The position numbers and the translations under genes are program-made. Positions 1 to 14,100 of a stretch of DNA of 64,000 bases are shown piece by piece. The stretch comes from Cornus controversa (lineage: Eukaryota > Streptophyta > Magnoliopsida > Cornales > Cornaceae). Position 1 is the first letter of the stretch. Each line of letters starts with the position of its first letter. The stretch spans positions 36,776,456-36,840,455 of the forward strand of contig CM048851.1 of assembly GCA_026545225.1 (NCBI GenBank). Reading direction: 5' to 3'. Below the pieces are notes generated by a model, which saw only the letters and a list, made by a program, of their open reading frames with translations, was not told the DNA's origin and ran no database searches.

Positions 1-640
1 CATCCTTCAGACCTAATTAGTTTGGGATCCTTTATTTGGTGGCAAATTTGGAAGGCTCGGAATGATAAGATTTTCAACCAACAATCTTGGGCTCCTCAAG
101 ATATTTTGGACAGAGCAGTTTTTCATTTTCATGAGTTTCACTCTTGCAACTTATCTGTTCCAAATCTCAATGAGGGAAATGTTGACCCCTCTCCCCATCC
201 TGCAACTTGGTTACCTCCGGGTCAATTTGATGCAGCTTTTGACCCTTATACAAAGAAATGAGGTGGTGGTTTAATACTGTGAAATCACGAAGGGATTCCT
301 ATCAAAATTTCAACTGTTTATTTTTCCAAAATTTTCAATTCAGGAGCTGCAGAGACTTTAGTTCTAAAGAAAGCTTTGCATCTTCTTGATCAATGGGGTA
401 TAAAGAATGTGATTGTTGAAGGTGATTGTAAACCTTTAATGACGCTTGTTAGTTCTGACGATACTTCGTTGACGATTATTGAAGATGTTAAATTTTTACT
501 CCAGCATCGATCTTTTCTCCTTTCGTAGGTACCTAGAATTAGCAATGGCATAGCACATGCCCTTGGCAAATGGGCACTTAGATCAAAGTCTGTCCCAGAG
601 TGGGTTCATAAGCCCACATGGATTGACATTGTATGTAACT
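1..640 (+). pseudogene. LINE-type RNase H domain fragment (RVT_3-like), degenerate
   Basis: Plus-strand reading gives the tail of a plant non-LTR retrotransposon polyprotein: an IWKARNDKIF motif around 46-80, then after a break an RNase H-like domain with AETLVLKKALHLLDQWG (348-397), VEGDCKPL (415-438) and a C-terminal NGIAHALGKWALRS stretch (545-584). In the RNase H frame there are stops at 280-282 (TGA) and 526-528 (TAG), and the upstream open frame (22-261) is in another frame, so it cannot code for an intact protein. The 5' part lies outside the window. It could also derive from a domesticated RNase H-like gene, but the breaks argue for a dead LINE. Confidence 0.75.
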
Positions 641-661
641 TTGACATCCTTACTTTCTAAT

Positions 662-2154
662 ATATTTCTTTTTTGGTAGTAAAAAAAAAAATTAAATGAA
701 ATGCAAAATATCTTAAAATAAAATCACATGGGTCAAAGACGACATTTCAATTTGGTAGAATATGATTAAAGATCAGATACGGATAAAAAAAAATATGAGC
801 AAAAAAATAAAATTTTGACTAAAACATGAGATCTATTATAAATATATTTTGATTCAAAATTATGTGCACATAATCCATTATTTCCTCACAGGAGTAGGAG
901 TATTTCAAGTCGTGTATTAATAATATTTATTTGTTAATCATCTAGGTCAAAATTCAGATTGCTCACATGAGTATTTTTTTTTTCTTTTGTCCACAATAAT
1001 AATGTCAGGGCCGCCCATCTTAGAGTCTAAATACAATATTCTCGTCTAAAAATTTTCTTAAAAGTAACTCCAAGAAAATTCAATATTCGAGAATTCAAAC
1101 TCCTCACGATCCAAAACTATCCCCTTGGGTTGTTTACAGGAGCCCATCCCATTATGTTATTTTTATCAATTATGATCATACCCCTTTTCTTTTTTAAAAA
1201 GAACGGTCATAGATAAGGTGAGTAGACTCACGACTCTCACATAGCCCCCACCTGTGAGGCTTAGTTCAAAACCCAAGTTGGGTTTTGTTTGTGAGTTCAA
1301 TTTGTTTGTTTCTTTCGCAAATTTCAATTTTGTGATTCAGATTTAACTATTAAATTAAACAAGACGATGAAATGGTTAAATTTGAACCGCGTGATTAAAT
1401 TCTACAAAATTCAAAAAAGAAATTTCACTGGAGAGAAACTTTCTTCAAATTAGCTTCCCCTGTTTCAAGAGTTTGATCTTCGCATCATATTTTAAAATGT
1501 CAGCTGAATTTCTTATCCAAATTTTCATGTGTCTGTTGAACATGAAGGGACAAGGCTTCCATATTCGTTATTAGCTCCTGAAATAAGCATCGCATCGCAG
1601 ACTTTTAATCGATAGAGAGATGCGAACGGGTTATCCATGGCCTATTGCATGCTACTCTGAACTCATCCTGAATAAGCATCACTATTTACATAAAATTCTA
1701 AATTCAAGTATTCATAGGCTGAATTTTGTAATACTCAGAGATTTACTACTGCAAAACACACACAATCGAGCAATGTGATTGTCCACAAGTCTATAACCAC
1801 ATTCTTATTTCTGCTAACAAATGTTTCTCAGTGTTCAGATATATCAGAAACAATTATTAATCCCATGATCAAAATACAATGAAACAGATTTTTACCATCC
1901 CCCAACCCACCCCCCCACAGACAAAATAACAATAATAAAACAAAATAAAATATTTACATAAAAAGGAGAACCAACCATGATTATTATTGACACACGCAGA
2001 CACTTGGAACAACTCATCTCTTGGAGGGAATGCACCTGAATCATTCGCGATTCATATCCACTCTAATTTTTCACCCCAGCAACAGCTCCACGCCACCCCC
2101 GAACACGTTCGCAGTTTCTAAATACTTCACAACATCATTACAATCTCCCAAAGA
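662..2154. other. Intergenic region 3' of VPS35
   Basis: AT-rich sequence with no supported ORF. The part just below 2155 must contain the VPS35 3' UTR and poly(A) site (minus strand), whose end I cannot place. Confidence 0.6.
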
Positions 2155-5100
2155 TCACACCTTGATGGAATCATATTTTTCACCCATTGCGCCACCTTTC
2201 TGTTTCTGAAACTGAATGTATCGCAATGTACTAGCAAAGAAAGCATCTGAAGCTGGATTTGGGGTTGTTGTGTCACTTTGCATCTCTGTTCTTATTAATT
2301 CTACAAGGTCCTGGATTGCAGCACCAGTTATCTGTGGGTTTCCCTTTTCGAAAAAATAGAGGTACCTGAAGCATATTTGCCCAACAAAAATTAGTGTTAC
2401 ATAAAACCAAAAGTCACTGTAAAAAAAAAAAAAAGTATGGCCCGATGAATCAAATCTCCAATCCACGAACTTGTTCAGTATCTCAACAAAGAGTGTAACA
2501 GGTCCACTGCTACCCTGTGCAACACTCGCTATCTGTTGTGCAGCATTTGCAATCCTTAATGATCGCTTTAGGCAGAGGAGGACCCTGCAATTACCAAAAA
2601 AAAATGTATGTCATGTCCTTTATGTGGTTCACACAATTGGGCAAAACTAGATAGACAATGACAGTACAATACATTTTCTGCCAAGAAAACAAGCTATCAG
2701 ACAGCAAAAGAAAGAGGGTCCAGAATTCTGCTAAAGCTAAACATTTTAGAAAATACAAAGCATGAATGTATTAATCAAAACACACAAATTACTGTGTGAA
2801 ATATTCTCCCAAGTGGGACTTGAATTCTGCACCTCTGCCATTGGAAGTGTCAAAAGATACCACTCAAGCCAAACAGAAGATATTAATGATTGTGGTGCAT
2901 ATGATAATGTTGAGGACAAAGTTGCACACCTTTCTCCATCCTTGACTCCATCTTGATCATCAACCCAAAAGAGATGTGAACATGCATAAACTGCCCTGCA
3001 TTGATCCGGCTTCTTTAGAAGTTTTGCTGAGTACTGATCACAGGAAAAACATCATGTCAGGCCTTGGAAAAAACAGGTCATGATGCCTGATAATCAGATG
3101 AAACCAAACATTATTACCCCTGTGGCTTTGTGTGTTAAAGTATCTCTGTTCTCAACCCCGAATACATTCATCCTCTGAAGAGTCCCAATAATTAGGTGTA
3201 TTGCAGTCACCTGGGCTTTGGAATCCTGAGGCCACAGAAACAAATTAAGAAAAAGGTACAATAATCTTTTCATGTGAATTTTCATTGAGGAATCACCACA
3301 AGAAACTGATCTCTAAGCAATTACCGCAACTTCTTCTTCATACAGGATAAATGCTTGAGTAAAAAATTCATATGCAACCGGTTCAAGATCACAGTCGTTG
3401 GCAGCCTGAGCATCAAACAATCAAAGCCAAATACAGTTAAAAATAAACTAACACCACCAATAGTTACGGTGATAACATTTACAACATGGCTGTTGGCTGG
3501 AAAATAAAGCAGGAAAAGATACACATTAGTGCAATTTCATTAGAAAGCAGAATGAATATGATCAACAATGCTAATATGGCATTTCCAAAGTAGCGCATAG
3601 TATGAAAAATCTGCAGCGGCCAAAGAATTATAAATTCCCAGAGTTTACCTCAGCACATTGCAAGTATAATCTTAAAGCCAGTTCAGGTGATGGAACAGAT
3701 GAAAGAGCCTCGATAGTCTGAAACAAAATCTATTTGTGTCATCAGATGCAACGAGGAGAAATAATGAGACAACTATAAATTTCTTTAAGCAATGTTACCT
3801 GATTTAAGAGCTGAAAGATTTTCTTTGGCGTCGCAGTTTCTTCTCCAACTGCATCTCCATCCTGACCTTGCAATCGCCTCACCAACTGCAAGCCACAGAC
3901 AATTTTTAGACTTGGTTAATTTCTAGAGTAAGCATGAACTAGTATCTCTACTGGTTTTAATTAAACCTACATCTGGAGGAGAAGAAATAAATGAATAACA
4001 TATAGCCACCTGCACTTTAATTGAATAAACTTCGACTACAATTGGTCAGCCACAACTGGAACTTATACTTCTATAATTGATAAGTTGTGTTTCCGTAGTC
4101 ACAGGGTGTGTCAATTGGCAGGAGATTATAGAAAGGTTTTCCTGGAAAATGGGACTTCTAAATTTTGCATAATTTGACAAGATAGACATCAGGTGTGCCA
4201 TTCTGAATGCGTGCATGTTTGCACATCTAGTGCAGGTGGCATCCTTTTATATTTTCTCATTATGGGCCAGGAATGCCACATCATTCCAGTTCTACAAGAA
4301 TTTTAAAAGTAACACGCATGGCCCACAAACCTGTGCTCAACTAAAACATTAAAGGTGGTAACATGCCCTATATATTCAATAACTTATATTTTGGTGGGTC
4401 AGGAAATGCTGTAATGCTACACTAACCTAAATCTAAATATCAGAAATGCAGAAAGAGTTTGACAGAATTGGCAGATTGAAATTGATTTAACAATTCTCAT
4501 AACACTCAATTTAGGGGAAAATGCATTATTTAGTACTCATAAACACATGAATAAATAAATAATAAATAAATAAATAAGCCAACTTCTTTTTAAAACCTTC
4601 TCGGCCACTCCATTCCATTTCATTTATAGCCTTCTTACACTAATTCATGTTTTTAACTCTACTGGCAATATATTAGCTAAAACTTCTTCAGTCAATTTAA
4701 TTAAACTTGGAAATGGACAAGCACATTGGCTCAAATACCTAGGAAGCACAAAATACGAACACGGGATATGAGTAAAAAAAAGGATATACAGCACAGGGGT
4801 ACACCAAAAAATATTAATATAATATATTATTATTATACAAAGAAATAATTTTGCTCATTTTATCCATATTATCATGAAGTCCTCATTTCAGAGTAGCCTC
4901 AAAGTTGAAGTCCTCAGCTTATGCTAGAGGTCAGATGTCTACTGAGGAGCAAAATCTGAATATTTGAAGGTGCTAACAAGCTTTTAATAACCACAAGTTA
5001 TTAAAATTGTGCCACAACACACACAATAGCTAATTTTTACATCCACAATAATTTCTCAGTGCATCTTACATTGTCAGTCTCTTGTATACATGAACCTAAA

Positions 5101-8100
5101 ATGTTCTACACAGTAACAATATGATGAACCAAGGGAGCTCAAGTGGTATCTCCTCGTCCCCCCCATGTGGGAAGTTGAGGGTCCAAGTCCTTAATGGGAC
5201 AATAGTGAGTGTGAGAGTGTGTGTGTCTTAACTATTAAGAGAGAGAGAGAGAGAGAGAGAGAGTAACAAGATAATGCAGCAGCTTTCAAGTTCCAAAAAG
5301 AAGAAACATACCTTGAGCGCAGAAAAAACAAGAGGAGGAACAGTGAAAGATAGGCGTTTCGCTCCTCCAGTTATAATATGCTTTCTCACAGTACATATAA
5401 TCTGAAGGCAGTAGGGGAAAGTTAGTAAGACAATAATAGGAAAAAAAGAAAAGAAAAAAGAGGATTTACAATTTTTTATGTGACATGGACAGCATGAAGA
5501 AGCATTATTGTTAGAAACTATGGTCTACAAGGAGGCTGAATAGAGTTCACCAATGCAAGTCAAACATAAAGCCCTTAAAGTATTATCACATTAGCATGAA
5601 TGAAAAATTGAAATGGTCACGAGGTAGTCGTGATTCTATCATCTTGATTTAAAGAGAAAAACCTCTCAAGTAAAATCATTGAGTGTTTGTTCACTGACAT
5701 TCTCCTTTAAAGAATTACGTCTGATATTGATATCCCTTTTTTTTCTTTTGAGAGGCAAGTCACACACACCCATTATTGTCCCACTGGGAACATAAATCCT
5801 CTCAACCTTTCATTTGGAAGGAAGGAAGAGGAGATACTACTTGGGCCAAGCCCTTGGACAGATATAAGTGTCCTTCCATAACAAAAACCATCTCTTTCTT
5901 TTTATTTATATAAAGGATTTCTTGTGTGAAAATCACAATGAAACATGTGACTTCAAGAACTTTCCTGACACATGGATTATTTACATTGGCCAGCCAGCTA
6001 AAAACTAGACACACACCATTCTCAAGATAGCTCATCTATACGGGCAAAAATTAGAAAGATGTGAAATACTCCTGCAACTATCATGACAGCACCAATGACT
6101 AAGTTGAGATGTGTTCAAATTATTAAAAAGATTCAAATAGCTTCGTCTAAAAAAGTCTCAAAATATATCATAAAGTAAAAAGTGCAATTCCATTGCAAAT
6201 TTTAGCAAAAATATAAGAAAATAATCATCAAAACTATTTTTTCACAACGTTACACTAAATAATTAATCTATGTAAAGACTATTCTCTCCCTTTAAAACTC
6301 TGATTTTGAATACATGTTCCACAAAAGATGTTTCTTATATATTATCGTTGAGCTGCAAAATATTAATTCTTTTCTATAGTAAATTAGATCATATAAAATA
6401 TCATATTAGTATATTCATTTCACCTACACATATAGGAATTTGTAAACTCATGCATATGTCTGTGTGTGTGTGTGTATATGAATTTATAGAGAGAGAGTTC
6501 AGAAGGCTCCTGATCATTAAATTAGGCAATTTTTTTAATCAACTGCTTTTAGCAATTTCCTAGAAAAGAGGTAGGTGTTACTGATCAGTTTAGGATGTGA
6601 ACAGAGTACATAAACATGACTGACATTCTTCCCTACCACCCAAAAGGTAAAGGTAAATCCCATAAATTATGGTCACCCCCCTGCATTGTATGAGGTACTT
6701 CGTATCCATAAATATCCATCTTACATGCCCACATTATTGTACTTGGAGAAAAAGAAAAAAAAAGGGACAAAAGCATCCTTTTTGACATGTATACCATCTA
6801 CATCAGAAGAACAAGCTATAACCACAGCAATTATAAAGTGATAAGTGAATACTAGACTGTATAAAGATGCAGAATTTATATAAAAAATAGTATAGTAGTA
6901 TGTATTATTGTACGAAGAATGCCAAAATACTAAAAACACAAGCAAGCCAATGCAATGACCATCTTGTTTTCCCCTCATATAAGATAAGTCAAGATGAAAA
7001 CAATGGACCGCATTATATCTTCAGTGTCTGAAACTTGCTAGATAATGGGAATAAGTGAAAAAAGACTTCTGCCTTATATCTTATTCAAGTTGGCCACAAA
7101 GTCAAATACAACAGATCTCTCAAATAATCACGTCTAAATAGCATCCCTCAGGACCTCAAACCACTAAAAGGGCAATATCGCTATACAATACAATATAAGC
7201 AATGATAACTAGGGAGCTAAAATCTCAGTGATCATCATACAGACACAGAGACTGATGCTCTATATTTGGTCAAAACAATAAAGCTGCATACATAAATAAC
7301 GATTGTAACCTTAGCTTCCTCATATAGCATGAAGTATACATTTACTAAATAGCAGGAAAGATTCCATAATAAAAAAAAAAAAAGACTTGCAGGGAAGACC
7401 AAACAAAGAAACAAAAAGCAAAATTTGGTAGCACACCACAAAATTATTCAGCAAAATTTTTATTTAAAGAGACTGCAGATGCAGCAATGAACCAAGTTAG
7501 TACCATTAGTATCACATTATATGGCTAAATGATCTACAACGCATCATTACCTTTAACATCTCTTCCGGATCATCATTATACAGCATGTGTATAAGGCGAG
7601 CGACAGAATTTTGCTCCTCCTTAAAATCCTCCTCATCAAGCTATTGCCAGAGAGAGAGAAAGAGAGATGGGTCATTATGTGCTCAGTAACTGGACTAGTA
7701 AGATTACAAGGAATTATTGCAGACCAGTCAAAATATTCCTAAGCATCAAACTCTTTTTTGGGTAAGGAAACCTAAGCATCAAACTTAACTAAATTGATAA
7801 CTAAATGAACCTCTAATATTCACCTCATCTGCAGCAGTTCCATCCAAATCCTTCATAAGCCCTTTTACTAATTCAAACAGTACCTCAACCTGAAAACAAG
7901 GATGCAAACCACATTTTCTTCAAGGCACAACCAACATAGAAGAAAGAAACAACGAGGAACCATACCTTGTCACCAGTACAAATACAAGTGTTATTTTTCA
8001 TAATGCTTTGAATAATAACCATTGCCATGACTTTGTTTGTTCCATTATCAAGGTGATCCATGACACGGGGATAATTAGAAAGTGTGAGGGCTGCAACAAT

Positions 8101-11100
8101 ATCATCATATTTCTCCAATGGAGCAGTCAAAAGCGCTACGACCTGTTTTGTCGCTTTATTGTCTTCAAGCTTTGCTTTGCCAGAGAGTTTCTTAACACAT
8201 GCTCCCTGTTGATAATTAGCACAAGATGAATCTCAGTGTATAGGGCCACTATGGCAACCCATGTGATATAGATCTAAATAATATCTCTAGGTTGTATGGT
8301 CACATCAATTAAACCTACAAATGTACAAAGTGACTATATCACTGGTCAATGTAACACAAAAATTCTTCAGGCTTTGTTTTGCCAGAGAGTTTCTTAACAC
8401 ATGCTCCCTGTTGATAATTAGCACCAGGATGAATCTCAGTGTATAGTACCACTATGGCAACTCATGTGATATAGCGTCTAAAGAATATCTCTAGGTTGCA
8501 TGGTCACATCAATTAAACCTACCAATGTACAAAGTGACTATATCACAGTAAATGTAACACCCAACTTATGGGCACTCAATTTACAATCTAAAGCACCAAA
8601 TTTTAAAACCTAACCACCCCCCCCCCCCCCTTCCTTTTTCTTTCTTTATCAATTTCCTTATCTGCTCTTATAACTGGGGAGAAAAGGAATAGAAGCATAT
8701 GAGAGAGAGAGAGAGGGAGAGAGAATTCCCCAAGAGCTGCATACAGCTTAATGGACTATAACCTGAATTTTAGCTCACAAGGTCACCAAAATTCTAAATT
8801 CCACATGGTAATCATATCAACTCAAAAAGAAACATACCAGAACTTGATCCACATAATCATGTCGATCAGGATGAACACGGAGAGTAAATGTAAGAAGGGA
8901 GACATACAAAGTAATGGCTCCAACAATAGGCATGTCCACCTGTGCTTCTATAACCTGTCATTCATATAAAGCCTCTCAACTTTTTAAATTGCTAAAGAAA
9001 AATGACATCCAGAAGCTAAAAATACACCTATGATAATATATAAGAACATATATAGGAAAAATCAATATAAAAACTTCAGAGCATACAGAAGTACTCGAGA
9101 TCAGGACTAATCCTAATGTGATTTTGGCCACATTCTCCAAGTGATATCAATAGAGAGGAAAGACGGAAGTACCTAATGTAATTGGCTATAGATAAACAAG
9201 CTGGAAAAACTATTAGGTGGAGGATAGATAAGTTTTATCACTGCAGCATATAATTTTTCCCTTTTTAAGCATTTGCATGTAACTAAAGGCAGCTCACCCG
9301 AAGGTGATGAGGTAAAATTAGGGGGGCAACCCAACAATATATAATTATAAATTTGTGAAATGTAAGGGGCCATTACTTGGTACAACAGTAAATGCTTGGG
9401 CAGATTGCAGGTGCAAATAATGTCAAAGATTGGGTTGTACTCAGTCCACCACACCCAGGGCACTCGATTAACAATTTAAAGGGGATCACACTGATCTTAA
9501 GCCGTTAAAATTGTGACATGTACACACTTGAGAGTATGTATACACAACTGTTAAGAGTAACAGTGCAAGATCCATCAGTATTATTGTCATTCAATTTTCT
9601 ACAAAATTTACACAGCCATAATATTATTGTATTCTGCTCTTTCTTGGCGTAAAATTTACACTATTTTCTTCCATCTGTGTGATTGAAAATTAATTAATAT
9701 GTAAGGGTTCTCAATAAGTCCATACCAACAGTATTATCAATAGGAAAATCAAGTTGACCTCAACATTTTTCCCACAACCATATCGATAAATTAGTACAAA
9801 GCTTGAGATGATTAGTCTCATACAAAGTGAAAATAAGAATATCACAAAATCTTCTCTAGTACACAGCTAGGCATTTAAGCCTCAGATATTCAAAGAGAAA
9901 TATCCTGGTTTCTAGGCATACATGATATACTGCCAAGAAAATTTATATATTAAAAAAAAAAGGAGCAAGAGTACCACCTAGAAATATCAAGAAATGTACT
10001 GAGTGCCCATTGCAAGAACTTAATATAAAACTCTTTAGATTACCCACATATTTTGTATATGAGTCATAATAATTAGCATGATAAAATATTTTTACCTCAA
10101 ATATTGAAAAAGTTGAGAAAATTTTGATACCTCAAGTGAAATTTAGTATACATGCAGTTTATGCATTACACATATTTGAGGTAGCTTTGCAGATGTTAAC
10201 ATATATTAGCTCGAAAATGGGTCATTTCAGCACAATAACTGGATCATGATATGCCAAAAACTAAAACGCATAGAACTCTTGTACTGGGCTTGTATAGATC
10301 ATAAAGTAGAATGAGATAATTGGTTTCAACAAGTGCTAATAATGATTATTTATATATTTTTAAAATGCATAACTTTCTCTCTACTTTAAGAATCAGTTGC
10401 ATTGGAATTGATTTATGCAAGACAAAGAAGTTGTTATATACTTGTATCCCATATAGAGATGTGGCTGTGACGCGGGGCCCTTTCCATTCACTTCTTTTTT
10501 ATGCTTTGTATGAATTAGATAAATTTTATTTGATGTGCATGTCTAATTTTTGTAGATAGAACATGCATGTCTGTTCATTTGTAAAATAAAATAAAATAAA
10601 AGCTGTTAAAGTGTCATGTTACTTCTAAAAAACACAATTGTCACAAGCTAAGTGTCGTGTTACTTCTAAAAAACACGATTGTCACAAGCTTTGTAGATGA
10701 CTTCTGCTGATTTGTGCATGGCATGATTGTTATAAAGCAAGCTACTGAAAAAATGAGAAATCATGGAGAAAAAAACAATCAGCAAGACTTATAATTTATC
10801 AGAGTAGGAAACATCTAGATTTACCTTGCCAATTGCACTGCTTAATTTGGCAAAAGCTTCTACTTGCAGAAATTCAGGTAATAGCTGCAAAACCCCCAAA
10901 TTATAAGAACTAGAGAAGAAGAAGAAGAAGAAGAAGATACGTGAAAGAGGCATATGAACAACTCACTTCTGGACTTGAAGCAGCATAGTTTGACAATCTC
11001 TCCATTAATTGTGATAACACTGTCTTGATATCAACCGTCGGCTGAAAAATCAAGATGATGCCACGATAAAGGAAAGTGGTAGTGCCATATTTCTGTTAAT

Positions 11101-14100
11101 CTTATCACCGTTACTCTCTCTCTCACACACACACATATATCATATTTAGATATCTGAATTCACATCGATGGTTTGAAATGAGAGGACCATCTGCACCCTT
11201 TTGTACCCGTCTAGTATTGATTCTATTGAATCATCATCCCTTGGAAAAAAAATTAACTATCATTTCTAATATTTATACAGGGTGCCATAGAAACTCTTAA
11301 AAAAAGAGATCACCATGCAATAGATTGGAATACAATTCTGCATGAAGATTGCATGTCCCTTTTCACTTTTTACAACTTCTTAACAGTACGAACAACAAAG
11401 AAAGACAGGCAATCATATAATCATTTATGTGGAATATTTCATAATTGCTTCTGATTATAGCAGGTTGTCAATTACATTTTTGTAAACTCGGTTACTTCAT
11501 GTCCACAAACTAGACAAACTAGGAACAATTCATCCAATTAACACGAATTGCAAATAATTCATTTCAATCAAGGAACTCCATAATCAAAGAGTTAAATCCA
11601 ATAGAACACCGTGGTCAAACATAGTGCATTCTAAATGTTAACAACACAACATTAGATTCCTATAAGGGAAAGGAAGAATGATCACAAACTCTAGACTAGA
11701 TAGGGTACTAATATCATGGGTCAGGAAAAATTATATGAAAAAGCAAAATCTCTGAAGAGTATATAATATTACTATATAATTATGTCATCGACCTGAAGTT
11801 GGGGACATGCACCCAACAATGTCTCAAGGGTCTGCAGGTGGTACTCATCTGGAAAGACCTGAATTATACAGTCCATCAAATAGTATTGGGCAAGCTCATC
11901 TTTACAGTTGACAATCTGTCCAAAAAATTGTGGTTGCACATTACACAGATGATTAGAAAGCATATTTTGTACCAGAACATTCCAAATCAGAAATAAAAAC
12001 TAGTGCAAGTGACCTAGAAAGATCAGACCTGCTCCAAGACTCTGGGAAGGACAGTGTCTTTGTACATTTCAAGGTCAACACCCTCTATTTGACTGAGAAC
12101 ATGTAGGTTTTTCCCAACCTGAAAATTCAGAGGATGGGTAGAATGACGTCTCTGTGGAAATCTGAAGAGAAGTAATCTAATCTAGCAAAATTAACCAGCT
12201 TCAGAAGACCAGTATTACAAGATCACGAAGCTCGCTTCTTTCCTTTTCCTGACTCTCTTTGAACCGGACAGGTCCCTGCAGACCAGAAAGCCCGATTGAA
12301 GGCCTCAACTCAGGATCACCAAAGAGTATGAATGTATCACAAGCACTACAACACCTGCATGACCAAAAATCATGCCCTCATGATTCATTTTACCTTTGTG
12401 GCATGCAAGTACTGAGGTGCCATGCATGTCAAAACATGAGAGCAGATACCAGTTCGGGAATATCCAAACAAACCTGATGTTGCAGCCGAACCCAAAGTTT
12501 ATTCATCTCTGTGAAGTTTTGCAGCACAAATTCTACGGCATCCATGACAGTGTCAGCATCTCTGCATGAAGACAATGACAACCATCTAAGTAGCCGATAA
12601 CAAATTGTGATCAACTCTTAACATTTGCTGCATTACATTCTGGGAGCAGTTCAATATGACAAACAAAGGCAACCCAATTATATAGGCACTCTGATTATCA
12701 ATCATTGTGGAAAATCCCTTGTCAAGTCCAGCTTAGAAAGATGATTTTTTTCTCAAAATATTAACACCAAAATTTGGTATTTACTCGGATATGACTTCCC
12801 ATCACATAATACATTAAACTAAGTACAGAAACCCAAAGGAAAAAAATCATCAGTTTAATCTTCTCTAGAAATAAGTTAGTGAAGATGAAAACTCTCTTAG
12901 AAAAACTACACAAAGTTCCCCATGATTAAGAACACTGAAAAACATGAAAGAGACTATATGTTTGATTAGTAAATTTAAATAAGAAATGAAAGGCACAAAC
13001 AAGAAAATTTTAAAGGAAAGAAGGCAAAAGGCCATGATAGTATAAAGAAGCCTCAGTTTACTGATAGAATTCTGCAATGTGGGAAGCGCTTTCTTTGAGG
13101 GTTCTTGAAAGAATGAATTTATGCAGGCCAAAAAACCAGTCATCAAATGGAACTGTCAAGTCTAGGACTTCTTATACAGTATGCAGTCGAAAAAGAAGGG
13201 GACCTAACTGCCTGCCAATAGCCCAATTTACCATTTTGATGACCTTAAAAAAAGCCAGGGCTCATTTTCCTGAAATATTAGAAAAGGCTTAACAAAAATA
13301 TTACATCGATTAATCTACCACTATAGTCAGAAGTTTCAATGTAATCAGTTTCAAGAAAACAGCAGCTAAATTCATATAAAATACATAAGTTTGGGGACAA
13401 GTTGTTGACCCATAAATATATAGCAGATACGGCCTACAGAGTACTGATCAGATGGCCAATGATGGCTTTCTTGCATACACTTTCAAATGTCAATGTATAC
13501 ACAGAATGAAGCACAGAAATTTGAAGTAAAAATCAAATCAGAGGCACAACTTCAAGCACTGTAAAAAAAATGGTATGGAAATAATTATTTATAGGTTTAC
13601 GTTCAATATCCACTTGTATTAATTCCACTTCCTACTCAAAGTAAGCTCTTTATTATCTTAGCTAATGAATGCCAAGGAAAATTGTCATGCAATCACTAAG
13701 ATGAAATGGCAATTAGGATCTGTGTCACAATAGCGCATTTATTGAGGTAGATGGTAGGATCTAACAATTCATAAACATGTGAAACTAATTCAGATGTCCC
13801 CATTAATATATATTCCACATAATTGAACAAAATTTACCATGTTACCGTTAGTCCCAGGTAGCTGTAAGCATATTGGAGTAGAAATCTAACATTCATAAAT
13901 CTAATCTAGACAATAAATCATTATAAACAGAATATTAAGTACTGTTGATTCTATTCATCAAATTAACACAAAATTAAGAAAGATTTCGCAAAGCAGCTAT
14001 GACAGTCTGATTTCAACTTTTTTCTCATCACTCTAAATAGACAAACATCATGCTGGGGGGCGAGCAGATATTACCTGGCCATGTTATTTGTACACTTTAT

